64,000 bases of DNA from Arthrobacter sp. ISL-72. GTDB taxonomy: Bacteria; Actinomycetota; Actinomycetes; Actinomycetales; Micrococcaceae. Numbering within the stretch: position 1 is the stretch's first letter; every line of letters begins with the position of its first letter. This document shows positions 1 to 7,717 of the stretch, piece after piece. The notes below the pieces were generated by a model. It saw only the letters and a program-made list of their open reading frames with translations. It was not told where the DNA came from and ran no database searches. The position numbers and the translations under genes are program-made. The stretch spans positions 62,001 to 126,000 of the forward strand of contig NZ_JAGGPP010000004.1 in NCBI RefSeq assembly GCF_018613755.1, in the 5' to 3' direction.

Positions 1-696
1 GAACTGGCTACCGACCAGGCGGCCAACGCCGCCCTGATCACCGCCGTCGCCGTACGGCGTGGCCTGCCTCCGCGCGCGGCGAGCATCGCCCTGGCCACTG
101 CCATGCAGGAATCAAAGCTGCGCAACATCGAGCACGGTGACCACGCCGGCCCCGATTCCCGCGGCCTCTTCCAGCAACGGCCCTCGCAGGGCTGGGGAAC
201 CGCGGAACAGGTGATGGACCCCTATTACTCCACCGGGGTGTTCTACGATGCGCTGGTGAAGATCCCGGGGTACGACTCCCTGGAAATCACGGCTGCCGCC
301 CAGCAGGTCCAGCGGTCCGCCTACCCGCAGGCCTATGCCCAGCATGAGGACATGGGCCGGGCCTACGCCTCGGCCCTGACTGGGGAGTCGAGCGAAGCAC
401 TGGACTGCACCCTCAAGTCACCCGAAGGCCCCGGTGATGCCCAGGCTGTGCTTGACGAGCTGAATACGGCTTTCGGGAACGTCCCGGCGACGGCGGATGG
501 CAGCACCATCGTGCTGGAGGCGAGCGGCCGCCAGGCCTGGGCGGTTGCTCAGTGGGCCGTGGCGAACGCGAAATCCCTGGCCGTAACGGAAGTCCGCGTG
601 GAGGGACGAAGCTGGGACCGGTCGTCCCGGGACGGCTGGCAGGTTGCGGACGCGCCGTCCGGCCAGGTCACGGTCACGGTCGCAGCCGCTCCCTGA
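1..696 (+). CDS. C-terminal part of a lysozyme-like (transglycosylase-type) exported protein, 5' end outside window
   Basis: The frame is open from base 1, so this is the last 231 residues of a longer protein. It contains the block ATAMQESKLRN followed by GLFQQRPSQGWG. This is the signature of an actinobacterial family often mislabelled as heavy-metal or cobalt transporter but carrying a lysozyme-like fold; the Glu of MQES is in the place of the catalytic acid. A likely role is cleavage of cell-wall glycan outside the membrane, which is inference from the family. The C-terminal third is not recognisable beyond a compact alpha/beta composition. The signal peptide, if present, lies outside the window. 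A convergent unknown gene follows after 50 bp. Confidence 0.7.
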   Translation, partial: ELATDQAANAALITAVAVRRGLPPRAASIALATAMQESKLRNIEHGDHAGPDSRGLFQQRPSQGWGTAEQVMDPYYSTGVFYDALVKIPGYDSLEITAAAQQVQRSAYPQAYAQHEDMGRAYASALTGESSEALDCTLKSPEGPGDAQAVLDELNTAFGNVPATADGSTIVLEASGRQAWAVAQWAVANAKSLAVTEVRVEGRSWDRSSRDGWQVADAPSGQVTVTVAAAP

Positions 697-746
697 AATC
701 GGAATGCGGCCCGCTGGATCGGGGCCAATGGATCGGCCCGCGGATC

Positions 747-1358
747 TTAGACCAGCAGCTCCACGACGGGCTGGACGTAGCTTCGGAACACCTCCGGCTG
801 GGACAGCAGTTCCTTGCTCATGATGATCTTGTCCGGCTCCAGGTACCAGGCCCGCGGTTCCGTGAGCGGCAGTTCGATGATGGTCAACGTGAAGTCGCGC
901 GAACTGCGGCCCACCTCCAGCAGCCGGTCCTCCACCATGTCGCCAAGCAGCTGCGGGGCGCCGCTGGCCTCCCGTTCGGCTTCCAGCTCGGTGTATTCGG
1001 AGCGGCGTTCCCGCGCCCAGGTCAAGGCCGAACCGAAATGGGCCTGCAGCACACGCTGCAGGGCCGGGGAGTTCCCAAAGGCATCAAAGTGGGGCGGCGT
1101 GACATCCGGGGTCATCTTGGGGTGCGCCTTCAGCAACTGCTCCCACCAGGCCTCCCATTCAGTCTTCAGCGCGCTGAACCCGCCTACTTCGGACGTGAGG
1201 TTGCTGTGGTCCACCGGCCGGATCTTCGGTGCCAGGTGGCAAAGTGCAGGGTGCCCGGCGCTGTCGAGTCCGGCGGCGTCGCGAACATACAATGCGATGA
1301 GCATGGGACCCGAGGTGTCCATGGTGATACGCCAGCCAGGACCGCCTGTGTCGTGCAT
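747..1358 (-). CDS. Hypothetical protein (203 aa)
   Basis: I do not recognise this family. The protein is soluble, acidic and rich in Trp and Glu, without signal peptide or membrane segments. The first 70 residues resemble a beta-rich domain and the remainder is helical. The ATG at 1358 is preceded by a good ribosome binding site (GGGAGG). It lies 53 bp downstream of the TetR regulator on the same strand, so the two may be cotranscribed, with the regulator first. Codon use and GC look like the neighbours. Confidence 0.6.
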   Translation of the reverse strand: MHDTGGPGWRITMDTSGPMLIALYVRDAAGLDSAGHPALCHLAPKIRPVDHSNLTSEVGGFSALKTEWEAWWEQLLKAHPKMTPDVTPPHFDAFGNSPALQRVLQAHFGSALTWARERRSEYTELEAEREASGAPQLLGDMVEDRLLEVGRSSRDFTLTIIELPLTEPRAWYLEPDKIIMSKELLSQPEVFRSYVQPVVELLV

Positions 1359-1411
1359 CCGAATGGCCTCCCTTGTTTACTGTCCCAGTGTATTCCTCAT
1401 GACTACTGACG

Positions 1412-2053
1412 TTAATGGCTGGCCGCAGACTCACCCAGGCTCTGCAGGTGGGAGGACAGAACGTCCCGGCACATGTCCTCATTCATCCATTCCGGCTGGA
1501 GCAGGGCGTGCATGGTGAGCCCGTCCAGCGTGGCCAGCAGCCGCTCCGCCTCGATGACCAGCGACTGTTGGCCCTGGCCGTCGCTTTCGGATTCCCCCGG
1601 TGGCCGGAGCTCCATGATGAGCCACCCGATGACGGCGGCCACAGCCCGGTGGCTACGGTCGGCTTCTCCCGCGAGGAAAGCCCTGATCCGGGCAGCATTC
1701 TTGAACGCCATCCACACGCAAGCGTCAACGGCCCGCTCCTCATCAAGCGGGAGGAACTGGCCCAGCAGGGTTAACACGCCATCCCGGTGCTCCGCGGTCC
1801 CGGGGACCAGCTGCGTCAGCTGATCGCGGGCCTGTTCCAGCCGGCCGGTGATGCGGTCCACCACCACGCCGAAGGAGTGGGCCAGCAGCTCGTCACTGCT
1901 GGAGAAGTAGTGGCGGACCGAACCCACCGCCAGTCCGGCCTCATCAGCCACTTCGCGCAGCGAGGCCCGTTCCAGCCCGTCCGCGGCGATGATCCTGAAA
2001 ACTGCTTCCACAACTTCCTGTCGCCGGGCTGCGGCATCAACAATTTTCGGCAC
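1412..2053 (-). CDS. TetR family transcriptional regulator
   Basis: A 213-residue protein with an N-terminal TetR helix-turn-helix at about residues 8-55, including LREVADEAGLAVGSVRHYF, the classic recognition-helix region. The C-terminal all-helical domain would bind an unknown ligand; its length and the BetI-like helix-turn-helix are typical of the TetR_C_6 group. The only in-frame start near the domain is GTG at 2053, just after AGGA, and an in-frame TAA lies upstream. It is divergent from galE with 80 bp between the start codons, so an operator could sit there. The target is unknown; candidates are the downstream gene at 747-1358 and the regulator itself. Confidence 0.85.
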   Translation of the reverse strand: MPKIVDAAARRQEVVEAVFRIIAADGLERASLREVADEAGLAVGSVRHYFSSSDELLAHSFGVVVDRITGRLEQARDQLTQLVPGTAEHRDGVLTLLGQFLPLDEERAVDACVWMAFKNAARIRAFLAGEADRSHRAVAAVIGWLIMELRPPGESESDGQGQQSLVIEAERLLATLDGLTMHALLQPEWMNEDMCRDVLSSHLQSLGESAASH

Positions 2054-2133
2054 TCCTACTTTTTAGCACAGGTGTGCCGCCAAAGTGCGGGCAACACGGG
2101 CAGACGGAGGCCAATTGGGATAGCGTTGAGCCC

Positions 2134-3147
2134 ATGAGAATTCTGGTTACGGGCGGCACCGGCTACATCGGGTCGCACACAGTACTATCCCTGCAGGAAG
2201 CCGGCCATGAGGTTGTGGTCATCGACAATCTGGTCAACTCAAGCGAGGAGTCGTTGCGCCGCGTAGCCGAGCTCAGCGGCAAGGAGGCGGTGTTCCACAA
2301 CGTCGACCTCGTGGACGAGCAGGCCGTGGATGCCGTGTTCGCCCGCGACCGGATCGATGCCGTGATCCACTTTGCCGGCCTCAAGGCAGTGGGCGAATCC
2401 GTTACCCAGCCGTTGAGGTACTACTACAACAACCTCGTGGGCACGCTGAACCTGATCCGGGTGATGGACCGGCACGATGTCCGCTCCATCGTGTTCAGCT
2501 CCTCCGCCACCGTGTACGGCGAGCACAACCCCATCCCGTATGTGGAGAAGATGGAGATCGGTGCTAACAACCCCTACGGCCGGACGAAGGAGCAGATCGA
2601 GGACATTCTTTCTGACGTCGGTGCCGCGGACAGCCGCTGGCACATCGCCCTCCTGCGGTACTTCAACCCGGTGGGAGCACACCCGTCGGGCCGGATCGGC
2701 GAGGACCCCCAGGGCATCCCCAACAACCTGGTGCCGTTCATCGCCCAGGTCGCGGTGGGGCGCCGTGAAAAGCTGATGGTGTTCGGCGGCGACTACGACA
2801 CCCCCGACGGCACCTGCCTCCGTGACTACATCCACGTCGTCGACCTCGCCGAGGGCCATGTTGCCGCGCTCAACCACGTGGCTGACCGTACCGGCGTGTT
2901 CCGCTGGAACCTCGGCTCCGGGAAGGGCTCCTCAGTGCTGGAGGTCCTGCGCTCCTTCGAAAAGGCGGTGGGCAAGCCGATCCCCTATGAGATCACCGGC
3001 CGCCGCGCGGGAGACCTCCCCGCGTTCTGGGCCGACGCCACGTCCGCGCTGGCGGACCTGAGCTGGTCCACCACCAAGACCGTTGACCAGATGTGCGAGG
3101 ACCACTGGCGCTGGCAGAAGAACAACCCGCTCGGCTACAACTCCTGA
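2134..3147 (+). CDS. galE: UDP-glucose 4-epimerase
   Basis: GalE interconverts UDP-glucose and UDP-galactose in the Leloir pathway and supplies galactose units for cell-wall glycans. The 337-residue length is that of the family. The NAD-binding Rossmann motif TGGTGYIG is at residues 6-13. The SSSATVYG strand and the NPYGRTK motif (catalytic Tyr and Lys about residue 149) mark the extended SDR active site. I chose ATG at 2134 although the frame is open to 2074, because the Rossmann strand begins here. A TAGCGT -10 box ends 7 nt before this ATG, which points to a leaderless transcript. galU, at 58.5 kb in this window, makes the UDP-glucose substrate. Confidence 0.95.
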   Translation: MRILVTGGTGYIGSHTVLSLQEAGHEVVVIDNLVNSSEESLRRVAELSGKEAVFHNVDLVDEQAVDAVFARDRIDAVIHFAGLKAVGESVTQPLRYYYNNLVGTLNLIRVMDRHDVRSIVFSSSATVYGEHNPIPYVEKMEIGANNPYGRTKEQIEDILSDVGAADSRWHIALLRYFNPVGAHPSGRIGEDPQGIPNNLVPFIAQVAVGRREKLMVFGGDYDTPDGTCLRDYIHVVDLAEGHVAALNHVADRTGVFRWNLGSGKGSSVLEVLRSFEKAVGKPIPYEITGRRAGDLPAFWADATSALADLSWSTTKTVDQMCEDHWRWQKNNPLGYNS

Positions 3148-3175
3148 CGCCCCGTTGATCAACTAAAGCGGAAAC

Positions 3176-3218
3176 AACGACGCCGGCCGCGCACCTGAGG
3201 TGCGCGGCCGGCGTCGTT
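3176..3218. terminator. Bidirectional hairpin terminator between galE and gltA
   Basis: A perfect 21-bp inverted repeat (3176-3196 against 3198-3218) with a one-base centre. It lies between the convergent ends of galE (3147) and gltA (3255) and is followed on the plus strand by TTGATTAATTCTTT. The position and symmetry fit termination from both sides. Confidence 0.85.
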
Positions 3219-3254
3219 GATTAATTCTTTGTCTACTGCATTGGGCGTACCGGG

Positions 3255-4538
3255 CTAGCTGGCCGGGTAGTTGCGCTCGGGCTCTCCTGTGTAGAGCTGG
3301 CGCGGACGGCCAATCTTGGTGCTGGGGTCATTGATCATTTCGCGCCACTGGGCAATCCAGCCCGGCAGGCGGCCAATGGCGAACAGCACGGTGAACATCT
3401 TCTCCGGGAAGCCCATGGCCTTGTAGATCAGGCCGGTGTAGAAGTCCACGTTCGGGTAGAGCTTGCGCTGGATGAAGTAGTCATCACCCAGGGCCTTCTC
3501 TTCCAGGCGCATGGCGATGTCCAGCAGTTCGTCATTGCCGCCGAGCTTGCCGAGCACCTCGTGGGCGGTGTCCTTGACGATCCTGGCCCGCGGATCGTAG
3601 TTCTTGTAGACGCGGTGCCCGAAGCCCATCAGGCGGACGCCGTCCTCCTTGTTCTTGACCTTCTCCATGTAATCCTCGGGCTTGATGCCCTCGGTCTGGA
3701 TCTGGCGCAGCATCTTGAGGACCGCTTCGTTGGCACCGCCGTGAGCCGGGCCGAACAGTGCATTGATGCCCGCGGACACCGATGCGAAGAGGTTGGCGTT
3801 CGACGAGCCGACCAGGCGCACCGTGGACGTGGAACAGTTCTGTTCGTGGTCCGCGTGCAGGATCAGGAGGAGGTCCAGGGCCTTCACCATCACCGGGTCC
3901 AGTTCATACTGTTCAGCCGGGAGGCCGAAGCTGAGGCGCAGGAAGTTCTCCACGAGGTTCATGGAGTTGTCCGGGTAGAGCATGGGCTGGCCGATACTCT
4001 TCTTCAGCGCGTACGCGGCGATGACCGGCATCTTGGCCAGCAGGCGGTACGTGGAAACTTCGACGTGCTCGGCGTTGAAGGGGTCCAGGGAATCCTGGTA
4101 GAAGGTGGAGAGGGCGGACACGGCCGAGGACAGCACGGGCATCGGGTGGGCGTCGCGCGGGAAGCCGCCGAAGAAGCCCTTGAGCTCTTCGTGCAGCAGT
4201 GTGTGGCGGCGGATGCGCTGATCGAAGGCATCCAGTTCGGTGGGCGTCGGCAGGTTGCCGTAGATCAGTAGGTAGGAAACTTCCAGGAAGCTGGAGTGCT
4301 GCGCCAGCTGTTCGATCGGGTAGCCGCGGTACCGCAGGATTCCGGCATCGCCGTCGATGTACGTGATTGCCGAAGTGGTGGCCGCGGTGTTCATGAAACC
4401 GGGGTCAAAGGCAACGGCGCCTGTCTGCTTCAGCAGTTTGGAAACGTCATAGCCTTCGTTTCCTTCTACAACCTTGATTCGGGGGAGTTCGAGCTCGCCG
4501 CCCGCATGGCGCAGGGTTGCGCTGGTGGTCTCAGTCAT
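3255..4538 (-). CDS. gltA: Citrate synthase (type II)
   Basis: This enzyme condenses acetyl-CoA and oxaloacetate to citrate, the entry step of the TCA cycle. At 427 residues it has the length of the type II, NADH-sensitive-type bacterial enzymes, with the extra N-terminal beta domain (residues 1-60, including the YIDGDAGILRYRGYPI block). The catalytic regions are visible: HADHEQN, GPAHGGANE, GFGHRVYKNYDPRA and the C-terminal GRPRQLY. A ribosome binding site (GAGGAG) precedes ATG 4538. It is transcribed alone, from a 250-bp upstream region with a 7-bp inverted repeat and two copies of GTAGAAAGC (4571-4579 and 4654-4662). It converges on galE across a strong hairpin. Confidence 0.97.
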   Translation of the reverse strand: MTETTSATLRHAGGELELPRIKVVEGNEGYDVSKLLKQTGAVAFDPGFMNTAATTSAITYIDGDAGILRYRGYPIEQLAQHSSFLEVSYLLIYGNLPTPTELDAFDQRIRRHTLLHEELKGFFGGFPRDAHPMPVLSSAVSALSTFYQDSLDPFNAEHVEVSTYRLLAKMPVIAAYALKKSIGQPMLYPDNSMNLVENFLRLSFGLPAEQYELDPVMVKALDLLLILHADHEQNCSTSTVRLVGSSNANLFASVSAGINALFGPAHGGANEAVLKMLRQIQTEGIKPEDYMEKVKNKEDGVRLMGFGHRVYKNYDPRARIVKDTAHEVLGKLGGNDELLDIAMRLEEKALGDDYFIQRKLYPNVDFYTGLIYKAMGFPEKMFTVLFAIGRLPGWIAQWREMINDPSTKIGRPRQLYTGEPERNYPAS

Positions 4539-4705
4539 GGAGTCTCCTCATGAGGCGTCTGGGCCTCTCTGTAGAAAGCTTGATCCAACCTCCGGTGGAG
4601 CCCGCCCGCGGAGCCTGCATGGACAGGGATTCCAACGGCCGGGCTGCCTTCTTGTAGAAAGCCACCATTGATAGTCAGTTAAAAAGTACCGCTCCGAGGC
4701 AAGGT

Positions 4706-4725
4706 GGCACTAATCCGCTAGTGCC
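4706..4725. promoter_or_regulatory. 7-bp inverted repeat upstream of gltA
   Basis: GGCACTA-N6-TAGTGCC is a perfect inverted repeat between the end of dapC and the gltA start. No T-run follows on the minus strand, so an operator for a dimeric regulator is more likely than a terminator. The regulator is not known. Confidence 0.35.
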
Positions 4726-4789
4726 GAAATGCCCCAAAAACGCCTCCATTGTGTTGCGTGTCACACCATTGTTACGGACCTGGGGCCCA

Positions 4790-5938
4790 TTAAGGAGCAG
4801 CGGTCAGACGCGCCACTGCCGCGTCGATCCGCTCATCCGCGGCGGTGAGCGCAACCCTGATGAAGCCGTTGCCTGCATCCCCGTAGAACACACCCGGGCC
4901 AACCACGATTCCCAGCTCCGCCAGCCGGCCAACTGTGTCCCAGGTGGCCTCGCCCGCACTGCACCACAGGTAGAGCCCGGCCTTGGATTCGTGGATGGTC
5001 AGCCCGAACTCCTCCAGCGCGGGAACTATCCGTTCGCGCCGGCTGCGGTAGAGGTCCTTTTGCGCCTGGACGTGGGCGTCGTCGCCCAGTGCGACGCGCA
5101 TCGCTTCCTGTACCGGGTAGGGAACAATCATTCCGGCGTGCTTGCGGCTGTTGACCAGGTTGGCCATGAGGAGCGGATCGCCGGCGATGAAGGCTGCACG
5201 GTACCCGGCAAGGTTCGATTGTTTGCTTAGCGAGTAGACCGCGAGCAGGCCCTCATGTGATCCGCCGGCAACACGCGGGTCCAGGATGCTGGGTACTGGC
5301 TGGCCGCCGCGCTGGACGTCCCACTCCCCCCAGCCAAGCTCCGCATAGCATTCGTCGGACGCCACCACGGCGCCAAGCTCACGTGCCTGGTCCACGATCC
5401 GCTTCAGTGAATCTGCGTCACGCACGCTTCCCGTGGGGTTGCCCGGCGAATTCACCCAGACCAGCCGGACGCGCTGCCGTGTCTCGTCATCAAGTTCGTC
5501 GAGGTCGTCAGCGGCAACCTGCTCGGCACCGGCGAAAGTCGCCCCGATGTCGTAGGTGGGGTAGGCCACGGTAGGACGGACGACGACGTCGCCTGGCTTG
5601 AGGCCCAAAAAGAACGGCAGCCACGCCACCAGTTCCTTGGAACCGACAGTCGGCATCACGTCCCGTGGATCGATCCCGGCAACGCCGCGGCGGCGCGCGA
5701 ACCAGTCGGCGATGGCCCCGCGAAGCGCCGGAGTGCCGTGCACCGTAGGGTACCCGGGGGCGTCGGCGGCCTGCTGGAGCGCTTCCTGGATCAGGGCAGG
5801 CGTGCGGTCCACGGGGGTGCCGATGGACAGGTTGACCGCCCCGCCGGGGTGCTCGGCGGCCTTGGCAAGATACGGTGCCATGGCCTCCCACGGGTAATCG
5901 GGCAGGCTGAGGCCGAAGCTGCGTACCGCGGACGTCAC
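4790..5938 (-). CDS. dapC: Succinyldiaminopimelate aminotransferase (DapC)
   Basis: A PLP-dependent fold-type I aminotransferase (382 aa) of the actinobacterial DapC group, which acts in the lysine and meso-diaminopimelate pathway that feeds peptidoglycan. The block FGLSLPDYPWEAM followed by NLSIGTPVD is typical of this group. The PLP-binding Lys is in YSLSKQSNLAGYRAAF, and an Asn-Pro-Gly-NPTG segment (SPGNPTGS) is present. The frame is open to an ATG at 5983, but that would overlap fdxA by 35 bp. GTG 5938 sits 10 bp after the fdxA stop and gives the usual family N-terminus. The pairing with fdxA is the conserved actinobacterial arrangement. Confidence 0.9.
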   Translation of the reverse strand: MTSAVRSFGLSLPDYPWEAMAPYLAKAAEHPGGAVNLSIGTPVDRTPALIQEALQQAADAPGYPTVHGTPALRGAIADWFARRRGVAGIDPRDVMPTVGSKELVAWLPFFLGLKPGDVVVRPTVAYPTYDIGATFAGAEQVAADDLDELDDETRQRVRLVWVNSPGNPTGSVRDADSLKRIVDQARELGAVVASDECYAELGWGEWDVQRGGQPVPSILDPRVAGGSHEGLLAVYSLSKQSNLAGYRAAFIAGDPLLMANLVNSRKHAGMIVPYPVQEAMRVALGDDAHVQAQKDLYRSRRERIVPALEEFGLTIHESKAGLYLWCSAGEATWDTVGRLAELGIVVGPGVFYGDAGNGFIRVALTAADERIDAAVARLTAAP

Positions 5939-5948
5939 GCCAGGTGCC

Positions 5949-6275
5949 TCAGTGATCCTGGTTCTGGGGCGGCAGGGCGGCAATCATGGGGTGGTCGGTA
6001 TGGGTGTTGCCGACCTTCGCCGCACCGCCGGGCGAACCCAGGTCGTCGAAGAATTCGACGTTGGCCTTGTAGTAGTCGGCCCACTCGTCCGGAGTGTCAT
6101 CCTCGTAGTAGATGGCCTCGACGGGGCAGACCGGTTCGCAGGCACCGCAGTCGACGCATTCGTCCGGGTGGATGTAGAGGGACCGCTCACCCTCGTAGAT
6201 GCAATCGACGGGGCATTCTTCAATACATGCCTTGTCCTTGACATCTACACACGGCTGCGCGATTACGTACGTCAC
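5949..6275 (-). CDS. fdxA: 7Fe ferredoxin (3Fe-4S / 4Fe-4S)
   Basis: A small acidic electron carrier of 108 residues. The N-terminus TYVIAQPCVDVKDKAC with the following ECPVDCIYEG carries the Cys set of a 3Fe-4S plus 4Fe-4S ferredoxin. A second set, CVDCGACEPVCPVEAI, completes the clusters. The acidic C-terminal extension is usual for actinobacterial FdxA. The start is GTG 6275 after an AAGGGA ribosome binding site. It is the first gene of a two-gene unit with dapC. It may serve cytochromes P450 or other oxidoreductases; no partner is in this window. Confidence 0.95.
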   Translation of the reverse strand: MTYVIAQPCVDVKDKACIEECPVDCIYEGERSLYIHPDECVDCGACEPVCPVEAIYYEDDTPDEWADYYKANVEFFDDLGSPGGAAKVGNTHTDHPMIAALPPQNQDH

Positions 6276-6441
6276 GTCCCTTGCCTCTCCACGTTGGTTC
6301 CGGCACCCGGCCGGTGATCACTTCCGGCCTGAGCGCCGGGCTGCTGACTTCAGAGCCTATTATCTACCAGCTTGCTCCCGCGAACCTAGCCGGGCGTCAT
6401 ACAAGCCGGGCATCACAGGCTCAGCATCCTAGTATGAAGTG

Positions 6442-6687
6442 GTGAATCCGCAGAACCCCGCTCCCCGGCAGTTCCTTGAAGGCGCGTCCCTGGGCACAAG
6501 GGTGGTAGTCCGTTACAGGATATCCGACGGGCTGACGGACGCACTCGGCGAGCTGGTGGGGATCAGCGCAACGGAATGTACGGTCCGGACCCGACGGGCC
6601 GACGTCGTTATTCCCTTGGCCCTGGTGGTGGCGGCGAAGCCGGTGCCGCCGGCTCCGCCGCGGCGCGCTCCCCGGACCGCACCCTAA
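6442..6687 (+). CDS. Stand-alone SH3-like domain protein (N-terminal domain of Rv0428c-type acetyltransferases)
   Basis: An 81-residue protein. Its core GTRVVVRYRISDGLTDALGE, followed by VRTRRADVVIPLALVVAAK, matches my memory of the SH3-like N-terminal domain of the Rv0428c type of GNAT acetyltransferase. It ends in a Pro/Arg tail. No acetyltransferase domain follows: the next 90 bp are intergenic. The start is one of two adjacent GTG codons (6439 or 6442). TAGTAT at 6430-6435 sits 6 nt before GTG 6442, with no Shine-Dalgarno, which favours a leaderless message starting there. Function is unknown. It is divergent from fdxA. Confidence 0.7.
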   Translation: MNPQNPAPRQFLEGASLGTRVVVRYRISDGLTDALGELVGISATECTVRTRRADVVIPLALVVAAKPVPPAPPRRAPRTAP

Positions 6688-6734
6688 CCGGCAACTGCGC
6701 CGGACGGGCAGCACCGGACTGGCAGCACGGCGCA

Positions 6735-6756
6735 GTGATCGACAAGCGTCAATCAC
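6735..6756. promoter_or_regulatory. Operator-like inverted repeat upstream of the ArsR-type regulator
   Basis: GTGATCGAC-AAGC-GTCAATCAC is an inverted repeat of 9-bp arms with one mismatch pair. It lies just upstream of the -10 box TACACT (6765-6770) of the following winged-helix gene, in the -35 region. Autoregulation by that protein is a reasonable inference. Confidence 0.5.
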
Positions 6757-6777
6757 TGGTTGGCTACACTTTTCCTT

Positions 6778-7287
6778 ATGGATCGGCCGGTGCAGGACAC
6801 TGATGCGGACGTTGCGGCCAGGGGACGTGCCCTGAGCTCTCCGCTGCGACTGAGGATCCTCCGGCTGTGCCTGCACAAGTCCCGGACCAATAAGGAAATA
6901 GCAGATCTTCTGGACCTCAATCCGGCGTCCAGCCTGCACCATGTCCGGACGCTGGTGCGGACCGGTTTCCTCATGCCGGAAGAGCGCCGGAAAGGCAAGC
7001 GGGGTGCCGTCGAGGTTCCGTACATTGCCAGCCGAAAGTCGTGGCACACGCCGGTGGACAATGTGGCTCCGGTCCTGATCGAGACGTTCCTGCAGGAGAC
7101 CCGGGATCTTCCGTCGGAGGACATTGAGGTCTGGCGGCTCGGAGTGAAATTCAATGCGGCACGCCGGGAGGAGATGCTCGGCAAGCTGCGGGCGATTGTC
7201 GAGGAATACGTCCGGCTCCCCGCTGACGACGACGGCGAGGCCACCTCGCTGATGATCGCCCATCACCGGGATCCAACCGCCGGCTGA
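6778..7287 (+). CDS. ArsR-type winged-helix transcriptional regulator
   Basis: A 169-residue protein with a winged helix-turn-helix at about residues 12-80 (LSSPLRLRILRLCLHKSRTN, then NPASSLHHVRTLVRTGFL), the pattern of ArsR/HTH_20 regulators. The C-terminal part (about residues 85-165) is helical, with no metal-site cysteines, so it is not a classic metal sensor. ATG 6778 is chosen because TACACT ends 7 nt upstream and no Shine-Dalgarno is present, fitting a leaderless transcript. A TTG at 6760 in the same frame overlaps the promoter. A 9-bp inverted repeat precedes it. Confidence 0.8.
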   Translation: MDRPVQDTDADVAARGRALSSPLRLRILRLCLHKSRTNKEIADLLDLNPASSLHHVRTLVRTGFLMPEERRKGKRGAVEVPYIASRKSWHTPVDNVAPVLIETFLQETRDLPSEDIEVWRLGVKFNAARREEMLGKLRAIVEEYVRLPADDDGEATSLMIAHHRDPTAG

Positions 7288-7306
7288 GCCGCCGGCCGGG
7301 GCCGGT

Positions 7307-7690
7307 TCAGCTCGCCGTTTGCGGGTGCCGGTACCGGCGGCACCAGACAAGCATGACGACGGTTGCACCCGCAATGCCGTAGATCCAGATGTTCCCGGGA
7401 AGATCCCCCGCTATGAGCCGCTTGCCGGGCTCCAGCATGGACCACCAGCCCGCCAGCATGTAGCAGACCATGCCGCACACCGCCGTCGGGATCAAGGACC
7501 TGCAAGCCGTCCCAAGGAGCAGCTGGACGGAACCGAGAAGGACCAGCGCTGCCACGGCGCCCCAGGGTAGAACGATGCCGGAGAGCATCCACTGCTGGCG
7601 GTGCAGGGCCGTGCCTGCGGCAGCTACAAAAAGAGCTGCCGGCAGGGCGGCGGCGATGCCGCCTGCCATGCCGGCAGCTCTATTGTTCAC
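7307..7690 (-). CDS. Small integral membrane protein (four predicted helices)
   Basis: A 127-residue hydrophobic protein with four membrane segments, at about residues 8-28, 37-60, 64-84 and 100-118. The tail RRYRHPQTAS is basic and probably cytoplasmic. The family is not recognised; it resembles the DUF6113-like four-helix proteins found beside actinobacterial metabolic genes. It follows typA by 27 bp on the same strand and is probably cotranscribed with it. It converges on the ArsR-type gene. Confidence 0.65.
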   Translation of the reverse strand: MNNRAAGMAGGIAAALPAALFVAAAGTALHRQQWMLSGIVLPWGAVAALVLLGSVQLLLGTACRSLIPTAVCGMVCYMLAGWWSMLEPGKRLIAGDLPGNIWIYGIAGATVVMLVWCRRYRHPQTAS

Positions 7691-7717
7691 GAGGCTGATG
7701 ACCGGAACGGGCCGGGA

